64,000 bases of DNA, from positions 1 through 64,000 of the forward strand of contig NZ_JAUYUS010000045.1 in the NCBI RefSeq assembly GCF_030694575.1, given 5' to 3'. The position numbers and the translations under genes are program-made. The notes under the pieces are model-generated. The model was not told where the DNA came from, made no database searches, and worked only from the letters and a program-made list of their open reading frames with translations. Positions 41,625 to 51,363 of this stretch are shown one piece after another (within the stretch, counting starts at the first letter, position 1; each line of letters begins with the position of its first letter). Source of the DNA: Parvibaculum sp. (GTDB lineage Bacteria > Pseudomonadota > Alphaproteobacteria > Parvibaculales > Parvibaculaceae).

Positions 41625-42527
41625 TCACGGTTCGATGCGGGTGCCTGCCCTGCCCGCCATAACCTCCGCGGCCTCGGCGAGGCTGCCGATAAAGGCGGGG
41701 CGGCCGGTCGCCTCGACGAAGCCGCGGACGGCTTCGACCTTGGGGCGCATGGAGCCGGAAGCGAAGGCGGCGGGATCGAGGTCGCGGGCGGCCACGGACT
41801 TGAGGAGGCGCTGGGCGGGCTTGCCCCAATCGGCATAGAGGCCGTCGACGTCGGTGAGGATCAGAAGGCAATCGGCGGCGAGTTCAACGGCGAGCAGGCG
41901 GGCGGCAAGGTCCTTGTCGATGACGGCCTCGATGCCTTCGGGTGCGCCGCCGGGACCGGGACGCACCGGGATGCCGCCGCCGCCGGCGCAGATGACGAGG
42001 CAACCGCTTTCGATCAGTATACGGATGGATGCGAGTTCGACGATACGCATGGGCGCGGGCGAGGCGACGACGCGGCGCCATGCCTTGCCATCCGGCGCGA
42101 CGGACCAGCCACGCTCCGAGGCGAGCGCCCGTGCCGTCTCTTCGTCGTAGACCGGGCCGATGGGTTTCGACGGCGCGGCGAAAGCCGGGTCGCCGGCATC
42201 GACCATGGTTTGCGTGAGGAGCGTCACGATCTCCCTTTCCGGCAGAAGGCGGCGCATCGCCTCCTCGATCACGAAGCCGATCATGCCCTGCGATTCCGCG
42301 CCCAGCACGTCGAGCGGATAGGGCGGCGCGTCCTTGTAGGCATCGGCCTCGAGCGCGAGGAGGCCGACCTGCGGACCGTTGCCATGGACGAGGATCATTT
42401 CATGCTCGCGGGCAATGGCGGCGAGCGATGCGGCGGCTTCGGCCATGTTGCGGCGCTGGTTGGCGATGCCCAGCGTTTCGCCGCGCTTCAGGAGAGCGTT
42501 TCCGCCGATGGCGACGAGGACCCGCAT
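41625..42527 (-). CDS. arcC: Carbamate kinase
   Basis: MRVLVAIGGNALLKRGE; EMILVHGNGPQVGLLALEA; LVICAGGGGIPV; EAVIDKDLAARLLAVELAADCLLILTDVDGLY. Confidence 0.96.
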   Translation of the reverse strand: MRVLVAIGGNALLKRGETLGIANQRRNMAEAAASLAAIAREHEMILVHGNGPQVGLLALEADAYKDAPPYPLDVLGAESQGMIGFVIEEAMRRLLPEREIVTLLTQTMVDAGDPAFAAPSKPIGPVYDEETARALASERGWSVAPDGKAWRRVVASPAPMRIVELASIRILIESGCLVICAGGGGIPVRPGPGGAPEGIEAVIDKDLAARLLAVELAADCLLILTDVDGLYADWGKPAQRLLKSVAARDLDPAAFASGSMRPKVEAVRGFVEATGRPAFIGSLAEAAEVMAGRAGTRIEP

Positions 42528-42531
42528 CCGC

Positions 42532-43641
42532 TCAGCTCCTCATGCCGCGCGGTGCGGGCTGTTGCTGGGTGATGCAATGGATGTTGCCGCCGCCGAGCAG
42601 GATTTCGCGGGCGGGCACGGGCATAACCGTGCGGCCGGGAAAGAGCGCGGCGATCTTGTCGATGGCCTCGCCGTCATGCGGGTCGCCGAAGACGGGCACG
42701 GCGAGGACGCCGTTGGCGATGTAGAAATTGACATAGGACGCGGCGAGACGCGCACCGGCAAGGCGGGGCTGCGTGCCCTCCACCGCATCGACGCCGCCGC
42801 TTTCCTCTTCCGTGATGTAGAGGGGACCCGGCTGGTGGAGCTTGTGAATTTCGAAGCGGCGGCCGCGCGCGTCGGTGGCGGCGGAGAGACGCTCGAAGGC
42901 ATCGCGAGAGATGTCGTATTGCGGGTCGGCCTTGTCGTCGGTCCATGTGAGGGCGACGACGCCGGGGCGCACGAAGCAGCAGAGATTGTCGATGTGGCCG
43001 CTGGTTTCGTCGTTGACGACGCCGAGGCCGAGCCAGACGATTTTCTCAAGGTTCAGATATTCGGCAAGCGTTACTTCGATCCCGGCACGGGAGAGGCCGG
43101 GGTTGCGGTTGGGATTGAGAAGGCATTCTTCCGTCGTCAGGAGCGTGCCTTCGCCATCGACATGGATGGAGCCGCCTTCGAGGACGATGGGTGCGCGGTA
43201 GCGGTCCACGCGCTCGATTTCGGCGACCTTGGACGCGACGAGATCGTCCTGGTCCCAGGGGAAATAGAGGCCGCCGCCGAGACCGCCCCAGGCATTGAAT
43301 ATCCAGTCGACGGTGCGGACCCCGCCCGCGCCGTCGACCACGAAGGTGGGGCCGCAGTCGCGCATCCATGAATCGTCGTTCGAGATTTCGACGACGCGGA
43401 TATGCGGCGGCAGCATCGCGCGCGCATTGGCGAACTGGCGCGGCGAGGCGCCGACCGTCACCGGCTCGCCGCGCGAAATCGCTTCCGCGACGGCGACGAA
43501 GGCGTGCTGGGCGGGCTTCGCACCCAGCCGCCAGTTGTCCGGGCGCTCCGGCCAGAGCATCCATGTGCCGGCATGGGGCTCGAACTCGGCCGGCATGCGG
43601 AAGCCGTCCGCCTTCGGCGTCGTGTCAAGCAATCGAACCAT
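42532..43641 (-). CDS. aguA: Agmatine deiminase
   Basis: [74 protein letters not shown] (catalytic Cys). Confidence 0.97.
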   Translation of the reverse strand: MVRLLDTTPKADGFRMPAEFEPHAGTWMLWPERPDNWRLGAKPAQHAFVAVAEAISRGEPVTVGASPRQFANARAMLPPHIRVVEISNDDSWMRDCGPTFVVDGAGGVRTVDWIFNAWGGLGGGLYFPWDQDDLVASKVAEIERVDRYRAPIVLEGGSIHVDGEGTLLTTEECLLNPNRNPGLSRAGIEVTLAEYLNLEKIVWLGLGVVNDETSGHIDNLCCFVRPGVVALTWTDDKADPQYDISRDAFERLSAATDARGRRFEIHKLHQPGPLYITEEESGGVDAVEGTQPRLAGARLAASYVNFYIANGVLAVPVFGDPHDGEAIDKIAALFPGRTVMPVPAREILLGGGNIHCITQQQPAPRGMRS

Positions 43642-43663
43642 TCGTCTTTCTCCTCCGGCGCCG

Positions 43664-45058
43664 TCAGCCTGCCGGCGCGGCGACGCGCTTTGCCCGCATG
43701 ATCATCAACTCGCCGATAACGACCGTTATCGCGACGCCGATGACGATGGAGACGGCATATGTCATGTCGAACTCCTCCGGAGTGTAGATGAAGAAGACAA
43801 TGGCCTGAACGATGAACGCCATGCAGAGCAGAGCGAACACGAAGGCCCCGCCCTTGCCGCCCGGCACCCGGTAGGGGCGCGGCCGGTCCGCATCGATGCG
43901 GCGGAGCTGGAGGAAGGCCAGGAACATGATGAGATAAGGGAGCAGGAAGACGATGGAGGAGAAAGCGAAGAGCGTCCAGAAGAGGTCTTCCGCGTCGGCG
44001 GCGAGGAGGCCGTAGACGACGATCACCACCGAGGTCACCACGCCCGTCACGATGGCGGCGTTGGAAGGCGTTTTGTGCTCGGGGTGGAGGCGCGCGAACA
44101 TCGCCGGCAGGTTGCCGTCGAGTGCCGCTTCGGCCGCCGAGCGGTTGGCGCCCATGGTCCAGGTCACCATGTTGGCGAGGAAGGTGTAGAGCGCCATGAT
44201 GCCGAGTACGACGACGAACACGCCGCCGCCTTCACCGAGCAATACGCGCAAGGTGTCGACGATGCCGCTGACGAGGTTGATTTCGTCGAGCGGGAGAGCG
44301 ATCAGGATGCCAATGGTGGCGAAGAGATAGAAGGCGGCGATGAGGATGCCGGAAACGGCGATCGTCACCGGCACGTCGCGGGCCGGATTTTTCATCTCGG
44401 CGCTGGCGCCGGACATCAGTTCGAAGCCCATGAAGTTGTAGACGATGACCGGCAGGAAGGCGAGCGAGGCTCCCCAGCTCGGCGCCATGCTGGAGAATGT
44501 CAGCTCGTTGGCGACGCCATGATTGGCCGCATAGACAAAGCCGCCGATGCCGATGACCAGCATGATCGCGACCTTGAACACGGCGCCGACATTGGGCACC
44601 CATTTGCCGACGTCGAGGCGGACGATGTTGATCCAGACGGTGAGCCAAGTGAGCGCGACGGCAATGGCGATCTGCGTCCAGAGGCCGAGGTCCGGCATGA
44701 AGAGGGCGGCGAAGATACCGGCGAAGAGGATGAAGACCGAGGGCTGCCAGAGCGCCACGTTGATCCACCAGAGCCAGGCGGTGCGGCCGCCCCAGCGCGG
44801 CCCGAAGGCGCGGCGCACCCAGGCATAGATGCCGCCCTGATCGGGATAGGTGCTGCCAAGTTCGGCGGTGATGAGGCCGTAGGGCACGAAGAAGAAGATC
44901 ATGGTGAATATCCACCAGAAGACGGCTTGCGGGCCGATGGCCGCGGAGGCCGCCAACTGGTCGATGACGAGGATGGCGCAGACCGTGAACAGCGTCAGGT
45001 CGAGGCCGCGCATGACCTTCTTGTAGCCACGCGGATTGGCGGCGGATCGATCGGTCAT
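43664..45058 (-). CDS. APC family amino acid/polyamine permease (agmatine/putrescine exchanger candidate)
   Basis: 12-TM APC protein; lies between the carbamoyltransferase and agmatine deiminase genes. Confidence 0.88.
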   Translation of the reverse strand: MTDRSAANPRGYKKVMRGLDLTLFTVCAILVIDQLAASAAIGPQAVFWWIFTMIFFFVPYGLITAELGSTYPDQGGIYAWVRRAFGPRWGGRTAWLWWINVALWQPSVFILFAGIFAALFMPDLGLWTQIAIAVALTWLTVWINIVRLDVGKWVPNVGAVFKVAIMLVIGIGGFVYAANHGVANELTFSSMAPSWGASLAFLPVIVYNFMGFELMSGASAEMKNPARDVPVTIAVSGILIAAFYLFATIGILIALPLDEINLVSGIVDTLRVLLGEGGGVFVVVLGIMALYTFLANMVTWTMGANRSAAEAALDGNLPAMFARLHPEHKTPSNAAIVTGVVTSVVIVVYGLLAADAEDLFWTLFAFSSIVFLLPYLIMFLAFLQLRRIDADRPRPYRVPGGKGGAFVFALLCMAFIVQAIVFFIYTPEEFDMTYAVSIVIGVAITVVIGELMIMRAKRVAAPAG

Positions 45059-45122
45059 TTGTTTTCTCCCGATAAGGTTGAACCTGTTACGCGTGGCACA
45101 CGCCGCTTCGCTCACGGCAAGA

Positions 45123-46133
45123 TCAGAAAAAGTCCGTCAGAAAATCCTCGACCAGTCCCTCGTGGCGCGCGAGCAGCGCTTCGGAGGGGCGCTTCAGGCG
45201 GGGGTAGACGAACCAGACCAGCAGCGCCTTCTCGGTGTGCAGCCTGTTTTCGGATTGATCGAGAATGATGGATTGAGGGCCGTCCATGACTTCGTCCGTC
45301 GCCTCGACGCCGCGCGAGGCGGGAAGGCAATGCATGAAGCGCGCGGTGGCCGGCGCTTTCGCCATCAGCGCCGCGTTGACCTGGAATTTCGGCATGAAAG
45401 CGGCGCTGCGCTCCGGTATCTCGCTTTCCTGACCAACCCACCACCAGAGATCGGTGTAGATGAAATCGGCTTCGGCGACGGCGGCGGCGGGGTCTTCGGT
45501 GAAGGAGATCGTCGCGCCCGACTCCGCGCAAGCCTCGCGCACCATGGCGCGGTGCGCTTCGGAGACCTGATACTTCGCGGGCGCCGCCTGCGTGAAGGAA
45601 AACCCCATGCGGGCACAGATGAACATGAGCGAGACGCAGACATTTGTCGCATCGCCGACGAAGACGAGCTTGAGGTCCTCGAGTTTCTTCCCCTTCGGCG
45701 CATGCTCCGTCATGGTGAAGACGTCGCAGAGGACCTGCGTCGGATGGTTGAAGTCGGTGAGACCGTTGATGACCGGGACGGTCGCGTATTTCGCGAGGTC
45801 GAGGACCGTCTGGTGCTTCAGCGTGCGCGCCTCGATGACGTCGACCATGCGGGAGACGACGCGGGCAGTGTCCCCGATCGACTCACGAGCGCCGAGATGA
45901 ATTTCGCCGGGGCGGAGATAGAGCGCGTGGCCGCCGAGCTTGGTCATGGCGACCTCGAAGGAGACGCGGGTGCGGGTGGACGGCTCCTCGAAGATCATCC
46001 CCAGGGACGCACCGTTCAGAAGCCTCGGACAGGCCCCGTCCTTGTCGGCCCGCTTGAGCAAGGCCGTCAGCTCCATCATGCGGAGCAACTCCTCCTTCGA
46101 GAAATCGAGGATATGAACAAAATGACGCAACAT
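45123..46133 (-). CDS. Putrescine carbamoyltransferase-like (OTC superfamily)
   Basis: MIFEEPSTRTRVSFEVAMTKLGG; TDFNHPTQVLCD; RFMHCLPASRGVEATDEVMDG; lacks the ornithine SMG loop (DLWWWVGQES instead). Confidence 0.85.
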   Translation of the reverse strand: MLRHFVHILDFSKEELLRMMELTALLKRADKDGACPRLLNGASLGMIFEEPSTRTRVSFEVAMTKLGGHALYLRPGEIHLGARESIGDTARVVSRMVDVIEARTLKHQTVLDLAKYATVPVINGLTDFNHPTQVLCDVFTMTEHAPKGKKLEDLKLVFVGDATNVCVSLMFICARMGFSFTQAAPAKYQVSEAHRAMVREACAESGATISFTEDPAAAVAEADFIYTDLWWWVGQESEIPERSAAFMPKFQVNAALMAKAPATARFMHCLPASRGVEATDEVMDGPQSIILDQSENRLHTEKALLVWFVYPRLKRPSEALLARHEGLVEDFLTDFF

Positions 46134-46351
46134 CCGGCGGGTCCCCTCTTTACGGAAATGCAGGTGCAGCCGAGTATGTGCGGAGAGCCGATACCGGGAA
46201 TTGATCTGCCGCAATTATCGAGGTGAAAATCCGCGGAATCCGCCGATTTTCAGGCACCAAATCGACGCATGACGCGCAATAGACGCAATTTGCAACTATC
46301 TACCGGCGAGAGGCCGGACCGGCAGGCCGGCGTTTTATCAGGAGCGAAAGC

Positions 46352-47224
46352 ATGACGCATATGACCGTCGCCGCCACGCAGATGGCCTGCGGCCACGACC
46401 GCGACGAGAACATCGCGCGGGCGGAGACGCTGGTGCGGGCGGCGGTAGAGCGGGATGCGCAGGTGATTCTGCTGCAGGAGCTTTTCGAGACGCCTTATTT
46501 CTGCAAGGACACCGAGGCCGACCTGATGCATCTGGCGACGCCGATTGCCGACAACCCGGCGGTACATCATTTCCGGGCGCTGTCGGCGGAATACAAGGTG
46601 GTGCTGCCGATCTCCATCTACGAGCGCGCGAACAACGCGCAATACAACTCCCTCGTCATGATCGACAGCGGCGACATTCTGGGTGTTTACCGCAAGTCCC
46701 ATATTCCCGATGGGCCGGGATATCGCGAGAAGTATTATTTCAATCCGGGCGACACGGGCTTTCACGTCTGGAACACGCGGGCGGGGCGCGTGGGCGCGGC
46801 GATCTGCTGGGATCAGTGGTTTCCCGAGACGGCGCGCATCCTGGCGCTGAAGGGGGCGGACGTGATCCTCTACCCGACCGCCATCGGCTCCGAACCCCAC
46901 GACGAGACGATCCATTCGCGCGACCACTGGCAAAGGACGATGCAGGGGCATTCGGCGGCGAACCTCGTGCCCGTGGTGGCGTCGAACCGTATCGGCCGGG
47001 AGGAAGGCCAAAGCTGCGCCATCACGTTCTACGGCTCGTCATTCATCACGGATGCTTCGGGCGCCAAGGTGGCGGAGGCGGACGAGCGCGAGGAGGCAGT
47101 TCTTACGGCGACGTTCGACGTGGAGCAGAACCGGCGGCAGCGCGTGAACTGGGGCGTGTTCCGCGACCGGAGGCCGGAACTCTATACCGATATACTGACG
47201 CTTGACGGCATGCCCCGCCGCTAG
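46352..47224 (+). CDS. aguB: N-carbamoylputrescine amidase (nitrilase superfamily)
   Basis: VAATQMACGHDRDENIARAETLVR; LQELFETPYFC; YRKSHIPDGPGYREKYYFNPGDTGF; AAICWDQWFPETARILALKGADVILYPTAIG. Confidence 0.95.
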   Translation: MTHMTVAATQMACGHDRDENIARAETLVRAAVERDAQVILLQELFETPYFCKDTEADLMHLATPIADNPAVHHFRALSAEYKVVLPISIYERANNAQYNSLVMIDSGDILGVYRKSHIPDGPGYREKYYFNPGDTGFHVWNTRAGRVGAAICWDQWFPETARILALKGADVILYPTAIGSEPHDETIHSRDHWQRTMQGHSAANLVPVVASNRIGREEGQSCAITFYGSSFITDASGAKVAEADEREEAVLTATFDVEQNRRQRVNWGVFRDRRPELYTDILTLDGMPRR

Positions 47225-47919
47225 CCGGCGAGCGAGATGTCGGCGACGATGGGGAGGTGATCCGAGACGCCGTCGGCGCGCGCGTCTGTCCAGCTTTTCA
47301 CGATGGCCGCCCTGCCGCCGCAATAGATGCGGTCGAGACGAAGAAGCGGCCAAGACGCGGGGAAGGTGCGCTCCATGGTGCGGACCGGAAGAACCTCCCT
47401 CAAGCGGCGGCGGACCCAGCCGAACGAAAACCAGTCGTTGAAGTCGCCCATCACAATGCAGGGAAGATGTTCTTCCTGGCGAGCGAGGTCCGCGAGCACG
47501 GCGGATTGCGTGCGGCGCTCCCACACGCTCAGGCCCAGATGGGTGGTGACGAGGCGAAGGGGCCCCCACGAGGTTTCGATATGGGCGGAGATGGCGCAGC
47601 GCGGCTCGCGGGTGCGGAACGACAGATCGCAGACGCTGGTGCCGTAAAGCGGAAAGCGGCTGATGACGGCGTGGCCGTAGTGACCGTCGGGCGCGGAGAT
47701 GGTGCGCGCCTCGGCGGCATGTTCGCCAAGCGCCTCCTTCAGAATGGAGAGCGGCGCCGCGCTTTCCGACCTGCCGCGCGAATCCACCTCCTGGAAAGCG
47801 ATGATGTCCGGATCGTGATCCTGGACCAGAGCGACGATGCGTGCGAGATCGTACCGGCCATCGCGGCCGACACCGCCATGGATATTCCAGCTCAGCACGC
47901 GCAGCAGGTCTCTCCTCAC
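47221..47919 (-). CDS. Endonuclease/exonuclease/phosphatase family protein (GTG start)
   Basis: RVLSWNIHGGVGRDGRYDL; DIIAFQEVDSR; CIVMGDFNDW; SDHLPIVADISL. Confidence 0.9.
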   Translation of the reverse strand: MRRDLLRVLSWNIHGGVGRDGRYDLARIVALVQDHDPDIIAFQEVDSRGRSESAAPLSILKEALGEHAAEARTISAPDGHYGHAVISRFPLYGTSVCDLSFRTREPRCAISAHIETSWGPLRLVTTHLGLSVWERRTQSAVLADLARQEEHLPCIVMGDFNDWFSFGWVRRRLREVLPVRTMERTFPASWPLLRLDRIYCGGRAAIVKSWTDARADGVSDHLPIVADISLAG

Positions 47920-50084
47920 TTCGAGCCCCGCCGTTTCGAAAGAAGGCGCTGAAGGCCGAGGGCAAGGCCTATCCATGCGGCGAGCGAGCCGAGGATGATG
48001 GCGACATCCATGAGCGAGGGGTCTTCGAGGATCGTGAAGACGCGGTCGCCGAGCACGGAGAGGACGAGGATGCCGGGTGCGAGACCGAGCACTGTGCCGA
48101 TGATGTAGTCGACGACAGGAACGCGCAGAGCGCCGGCGACGAGATTGACCAGCATGAAGGGCGCGACCGGCACGAGACGTATGGTCATGACGGTTAAAAC
48201 ACCGCGCTTGCCGATGCCGCGGCCGATGCGGTTTATGCGGGGGCCGATCAGGTTTCGCAGCATGTTCGCACCGAGCGAACGGCCGAGCGTGTAGGTGGCG
48301 ACGGCACTCGCAAGAGAGCCGACGCCGGCATAGAGGAGCCCCGGCCAGAGCCCGAAAGCAGCCGCCGTGGCGACGATGAGGACGGTGACGGGAAAGGCGA
48401 TGAAGCCAGTCAGCACATAGATGGAGATGACGACAAGCGGAGCGAGGGCGCCGGTCGCCACGCCGTCGAGGGAGGAGCGCAGCCGCTCCGGGTCCGCGAA
48501 TTCCGACAAGGGCGTGTAGCGCCAGAGCAGCACGAGAGCGGCGACGAAGAGAACGGCGCCCATGGCTTTCGCTATGGCGGAGATGCCGCCGGCCTTCTCG
48601 CCGTCGCCCGCGAAATCGACGATGTCGGCGAAGTGCTCGCCGGCAGCGACGGGACGGGCCGGGTCCGCGACCGCTTCCATGGCCGTGGCGGTATCGCCGG
48701 TCAGGTCGAGAGAATCGTCGACGGGACGCAGGCCGCGTGTCCCGTCGCGGCAATTGTCCATGGCGGCGAAGAGGGAGCCGGTGTCCCGGAGGGTAGCGAC
48801 AATGCGGGCCGGGTCGGCGCCGCAATGCTCGCCGAGGAGGCGGCCGAGGGCGGCCATGACGGCCTCGCGATGCTCGGGCCCCGTGGCCTCCAGCGCGATG
48901 TCGCATTCCGAATCCATGCCCATCGAGCGGTTGCAGAGATTGGCGGAACCGACGCGCAGGATGGTGTCGTCGACGATCATGACCTTGGAATGGACCATGA
49001 CGGAAACCGCACGCTCACCAGCGCCGACAGCCGGATGAAGAAGGCGGACGCGGTCCGTCACGCCCTCCTCCCGCAGGATTTCCATGAAGCGGACGCGGCC
49101 CATCAGCATGGTGCGATGCTCAAGCCATGTGTGATGCGTCTCCGGCACGACAAGGAGCGCCTCGAGCCCCGGCACCTGCCGCAGGCGGGCGGCGAGGCGG
49201 CGGGCGAAATCCGGACAAGTGAGAAACTGGTTCTCGACATAGACCCAGCGATGCGCGCGGGTGAGCATGTCGCCGTAGAGGGCTGCGATCTCTCGCACTT
49301 CCTCGCTGCCATTATAGGCGGGCTCGGTGCGGGCGATGCCGACGGATATATCGGAGAAATGCGGTTCGATGTGACGAGGCCAGGGATCGCCATCCGCGCG
49401 CGGCGGATCGAGCGTCTCGGCGGCGGCGCGTTCCCAGCGGCGGCGCGCAAGGTCACCGAGGGCGGCGGCGGCGTCACCGTCGACCATCATCTGCACATCG
49501 TGGAACGGCCGGTAAGGCTCTCTTCCCGGATCGACGCGAAGGGCATTGCCGGGGTCGTGGTCGGAGGTATCCCAGCGGCGCACGGTGATGTCGAGACCGC
49601 CGCAGAAGGCGAGCCCGTTGTCGATGGCGACGATCTTCTGATGATGGGAAGCACCGAGCGGGACGCGATCGTCGAGGCAGAGGTCGATGTTCACCGGCGT
49701 ATTCCAGCGGAAGGCGACGACGGGGAGCAACTCACGCTCCATCGCATAGATGACCGAGTAGTCCCAGAGAAGAAGCTTTATCGAGAGGCCGGGTTTTTCC
49801 TTTGCGAGGGCCTTGAGAAACTCGCCGAAGGTTTCGGGCAGGCCGTCATCCGCGCGGCCATCGGCGCCGACAAGCCGGGTGCGGCTGTCGATGTCCCAGC
49901 CGACGATGAGGAGCGTGCGTTCGGCATTGCGCATCGCGTGACGGAGGGTGCCGTAATATTCGGCAGCGTCCACGAGCAAATGCGCCCTGCCCGCGCGTTC
50001 GACGCGCCAGACATTGCGCGCGGGCTGCAGGAGCCCGCCGCTTTCCCGCTGCCCCTTCGCGACGGAAAAGCCCTGAACCGACAT
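47916..50084 (-). CDS. PLD-family phosphatidyltransferase fused to VTT/DedA (SNARE-associated) membrane domain
   Basis: Two HKD motifs (HHQKIVAIDNGLAFCGGLD; HSKVMIVDDTILRVGSANL), then C-terminal polytopic VTT-like segment. Confidence 0.92.
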   Translation of the reverse strand: MSVQGFSVAKGQRESGGLLQPARNVWRVERAGRAHLLVDAAEYYGTLRHAMRNAERTLLIVGWDIDSRTRLVGADGRADDGLPETFGEFLKALAKEKPGLSIKLLLWDYSVIYAMERELLPVVAFRWNTPVNIDLCLDDRVPLGASHHQKIVAIDNGLAFCGGLDITVRRWDTSDHDPGNALRVDPGREPYRPFHDVQMMVDGDAAAALGDLARRRWERAAAETLDPPRADGDPWPRHIEPHFSDISVGIARTEPAYNGSEEVREIAALYGDMLTRAHRWVYVENQFLTCPDFARRLAARLRQVPGLEALLVVPETHHTWLEHRTMLMGRVRFMEILREEGVTDRVRLLHPAVGAGERAVSVMVHSKVMIVDDTILRVGSANLCNRSMGMDSECDIALEATGPEHREAVMAALGRLLGEHCGADPARIVATLRDTGSLFAAMDNCRDGTRGLRPVDDSLDLTGDTATAMEAVADPARPVAAGEHFADIVDFAGDGEKAGGISAIAKAMGAVLFVAALVLLWRYTPLSEFADPERLRSSLDGVATGALAPLVVISIYVLTGFIAFPVTVLIVATAAAFGLWPGLLYAGVGSLASAVATYTLGRSLGANMLRNLIGPRINRIGRGIGKRGVLTVMTIRLVPVAPFMLVNLVAGALRVPVVDYIIGTVLGLAPGILVLSVLGDRVFTILEDPSLMDVAIILGSLAAWIGLALGLQRLLSKRRGSK

Positions 50085-50170
50085 GCGCGACTTTCTCCAG
50101 AATGATGTTCTCGAGGGGAGAACGCATCAACCGGAAAAAAGTCTCACATGCCGGGGAAATCGTTTTCGGG

Positions 50171-50578
50171 TCAGAGCTTGAGGCCCGTCGGACCCTCGAA
50201 GGAGGCCAGATCGAAATAGTCGCTGAAGCGCCAGATCTTCCCGCCCTTCAGCTCGAAGACGCCGTTCACCGGCAGGTCGACGCTACGGCCATCATGGAGG
50301 CGGAAATGATCGACGCGCTCGGCGAAGACGAGGTTCGGTTCGGCGCAAATGCGGATGATTTCGAGATCGGCATATTCGAAGGCCGACAGGAAATCCTCGA
50401 AAATCTTGCGGATGCCGGCAATGCCCTTGATCGGCGCGACCGGGACATTGTGATAGGTCGCGTCGGGCGCGAAGCAATCCATGATGCCGGGGACGTCGCG
50501 CTTCTGCCAGGCGCCGAGGAAATCGGCGACCACTTTCTTCGAGGCTTCCGCCGTCATGGTCATCGTGTTCGTATCCAT
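50171..50578 (-). CDS. Limonene-1,2-epoxide hydrolase/NTF2-like family protein
   Basis: NVPVAPIKGIAGIRKIFEDFL; VFAERVDHFRLHDGRSVDLPVNGVFELKGGKIWRFSDYFDL. Confidence 0.8.
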   Translation of the reverse strand: MDTNTMTMTAEASKKVVADFLGAWQKRDVPGIMDCFAPDATYHNVPVAPIKGIAGIRKIFEDFLSAFEYADLEIIRICAEPNLVFAERVDHFRLHDGRSVDLPVNGVFELKGGKIWRFSDYFDLASFEGPTGLKL

Positions 50579-50601
50579 TTTCTTCTCCCTCTTTGTGTTC
50601 G

Positions 50602-51363
50602 TTATTGAGCGGCGTAGCCGCCGTCGACGGCGAGCGCGTGGCCGGTGACGAAGCTCGCCGCCGGAGACGCGAGCCAGATGGCGGCTTCGGCGGCTTCCGA
50701 CGGCACACCGAGGCGGCCCATCGGCTTCAGCGCGAGCAATGCCTCGCGGAAACCGGGCATGTCATCGGCGAGGCGATCGACCATTGCCGTTTCGATCATG
50801 CCGGGGCAAAGCGCATTGACCCGGATGCCGGATTTGGCGACGTCGATGGCGACCGATTTCACCAGGCCGACGACGCCGTGCTTGCTGGCGACATAGGCCG
50901 CGAGACCGCCGGCGCCGACGAGGCCCGCGACGGAGGCCGTGGCAACGATGGCGCCCTCGCCACGCTCGACCATGGCCGGCAGGACGGCCGCCATGGTGCG
51001 CCAGGCGCCGACGACGTTCGTGTCGATGACGCGGAGGACGTCTTCCTCGGTGGGCTCCCACGGTGCTGCGAGGCGGCCCTCGATACCGGCATTGGCAAAG
51101 GCGATATGCGGGCTGGCACCGAACTCGGATTTCGCGCGGGCGACGAGGGCGTCGATGTCCGATTTCCTGCGGACGTCGGTACGCATGAAGAATGCCTTCG
51201 CGCCTTTCGCGCGCAGCGCCGCGGCAACCTCTTCGCCCGTTTCCGCGATGTCGCCGAGGGCGAGCGAGGCGCCTTCACGCGCGGCGCCCTCCGCCATGGC
51301 GCGGCCAATGCCCGCCGAGGCGCCGGTGATGAGGACCGTTTTTCCGCTGAAGATGCCGGCCAT
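50602..51363 (-). CDS. SDR family oxidoreductase
   Basis: MAGIFSGKTVLITGASAGIGRAMAEGAAREG; YVASKHGVVGLVKSVAID; VNALCPGMIETAMV. Confidence 0.95.
   Translation of the reverse strand: MAGIFSGKTVLITGASAGIGRAMAEGAAREGASLALGDIAETGEEVAAALRAKGAKAFFMRTDVRRKSDIDALVARAKSEFGASPHIAFANAGIEGRLAAPWEPTEEDVLRVIDTNVVGAWRTMAAVLPAMVERGEGAIVATASVAGLVGAGGLAAYVASKHGVVGLVKSVAIDVAKSGIRVNALCPGMIETAMVDRLADDMPGFREALLALKPMGRLGVPSEAAEAAIWLASPAASFVTGHALAVDGGYAAQ

Noticed and set aside
43295-45268. Plus-strand 657-aa acidic ORF
   Set aside because: Antisense of the permease and agmatine deiminase genes; no domain features.
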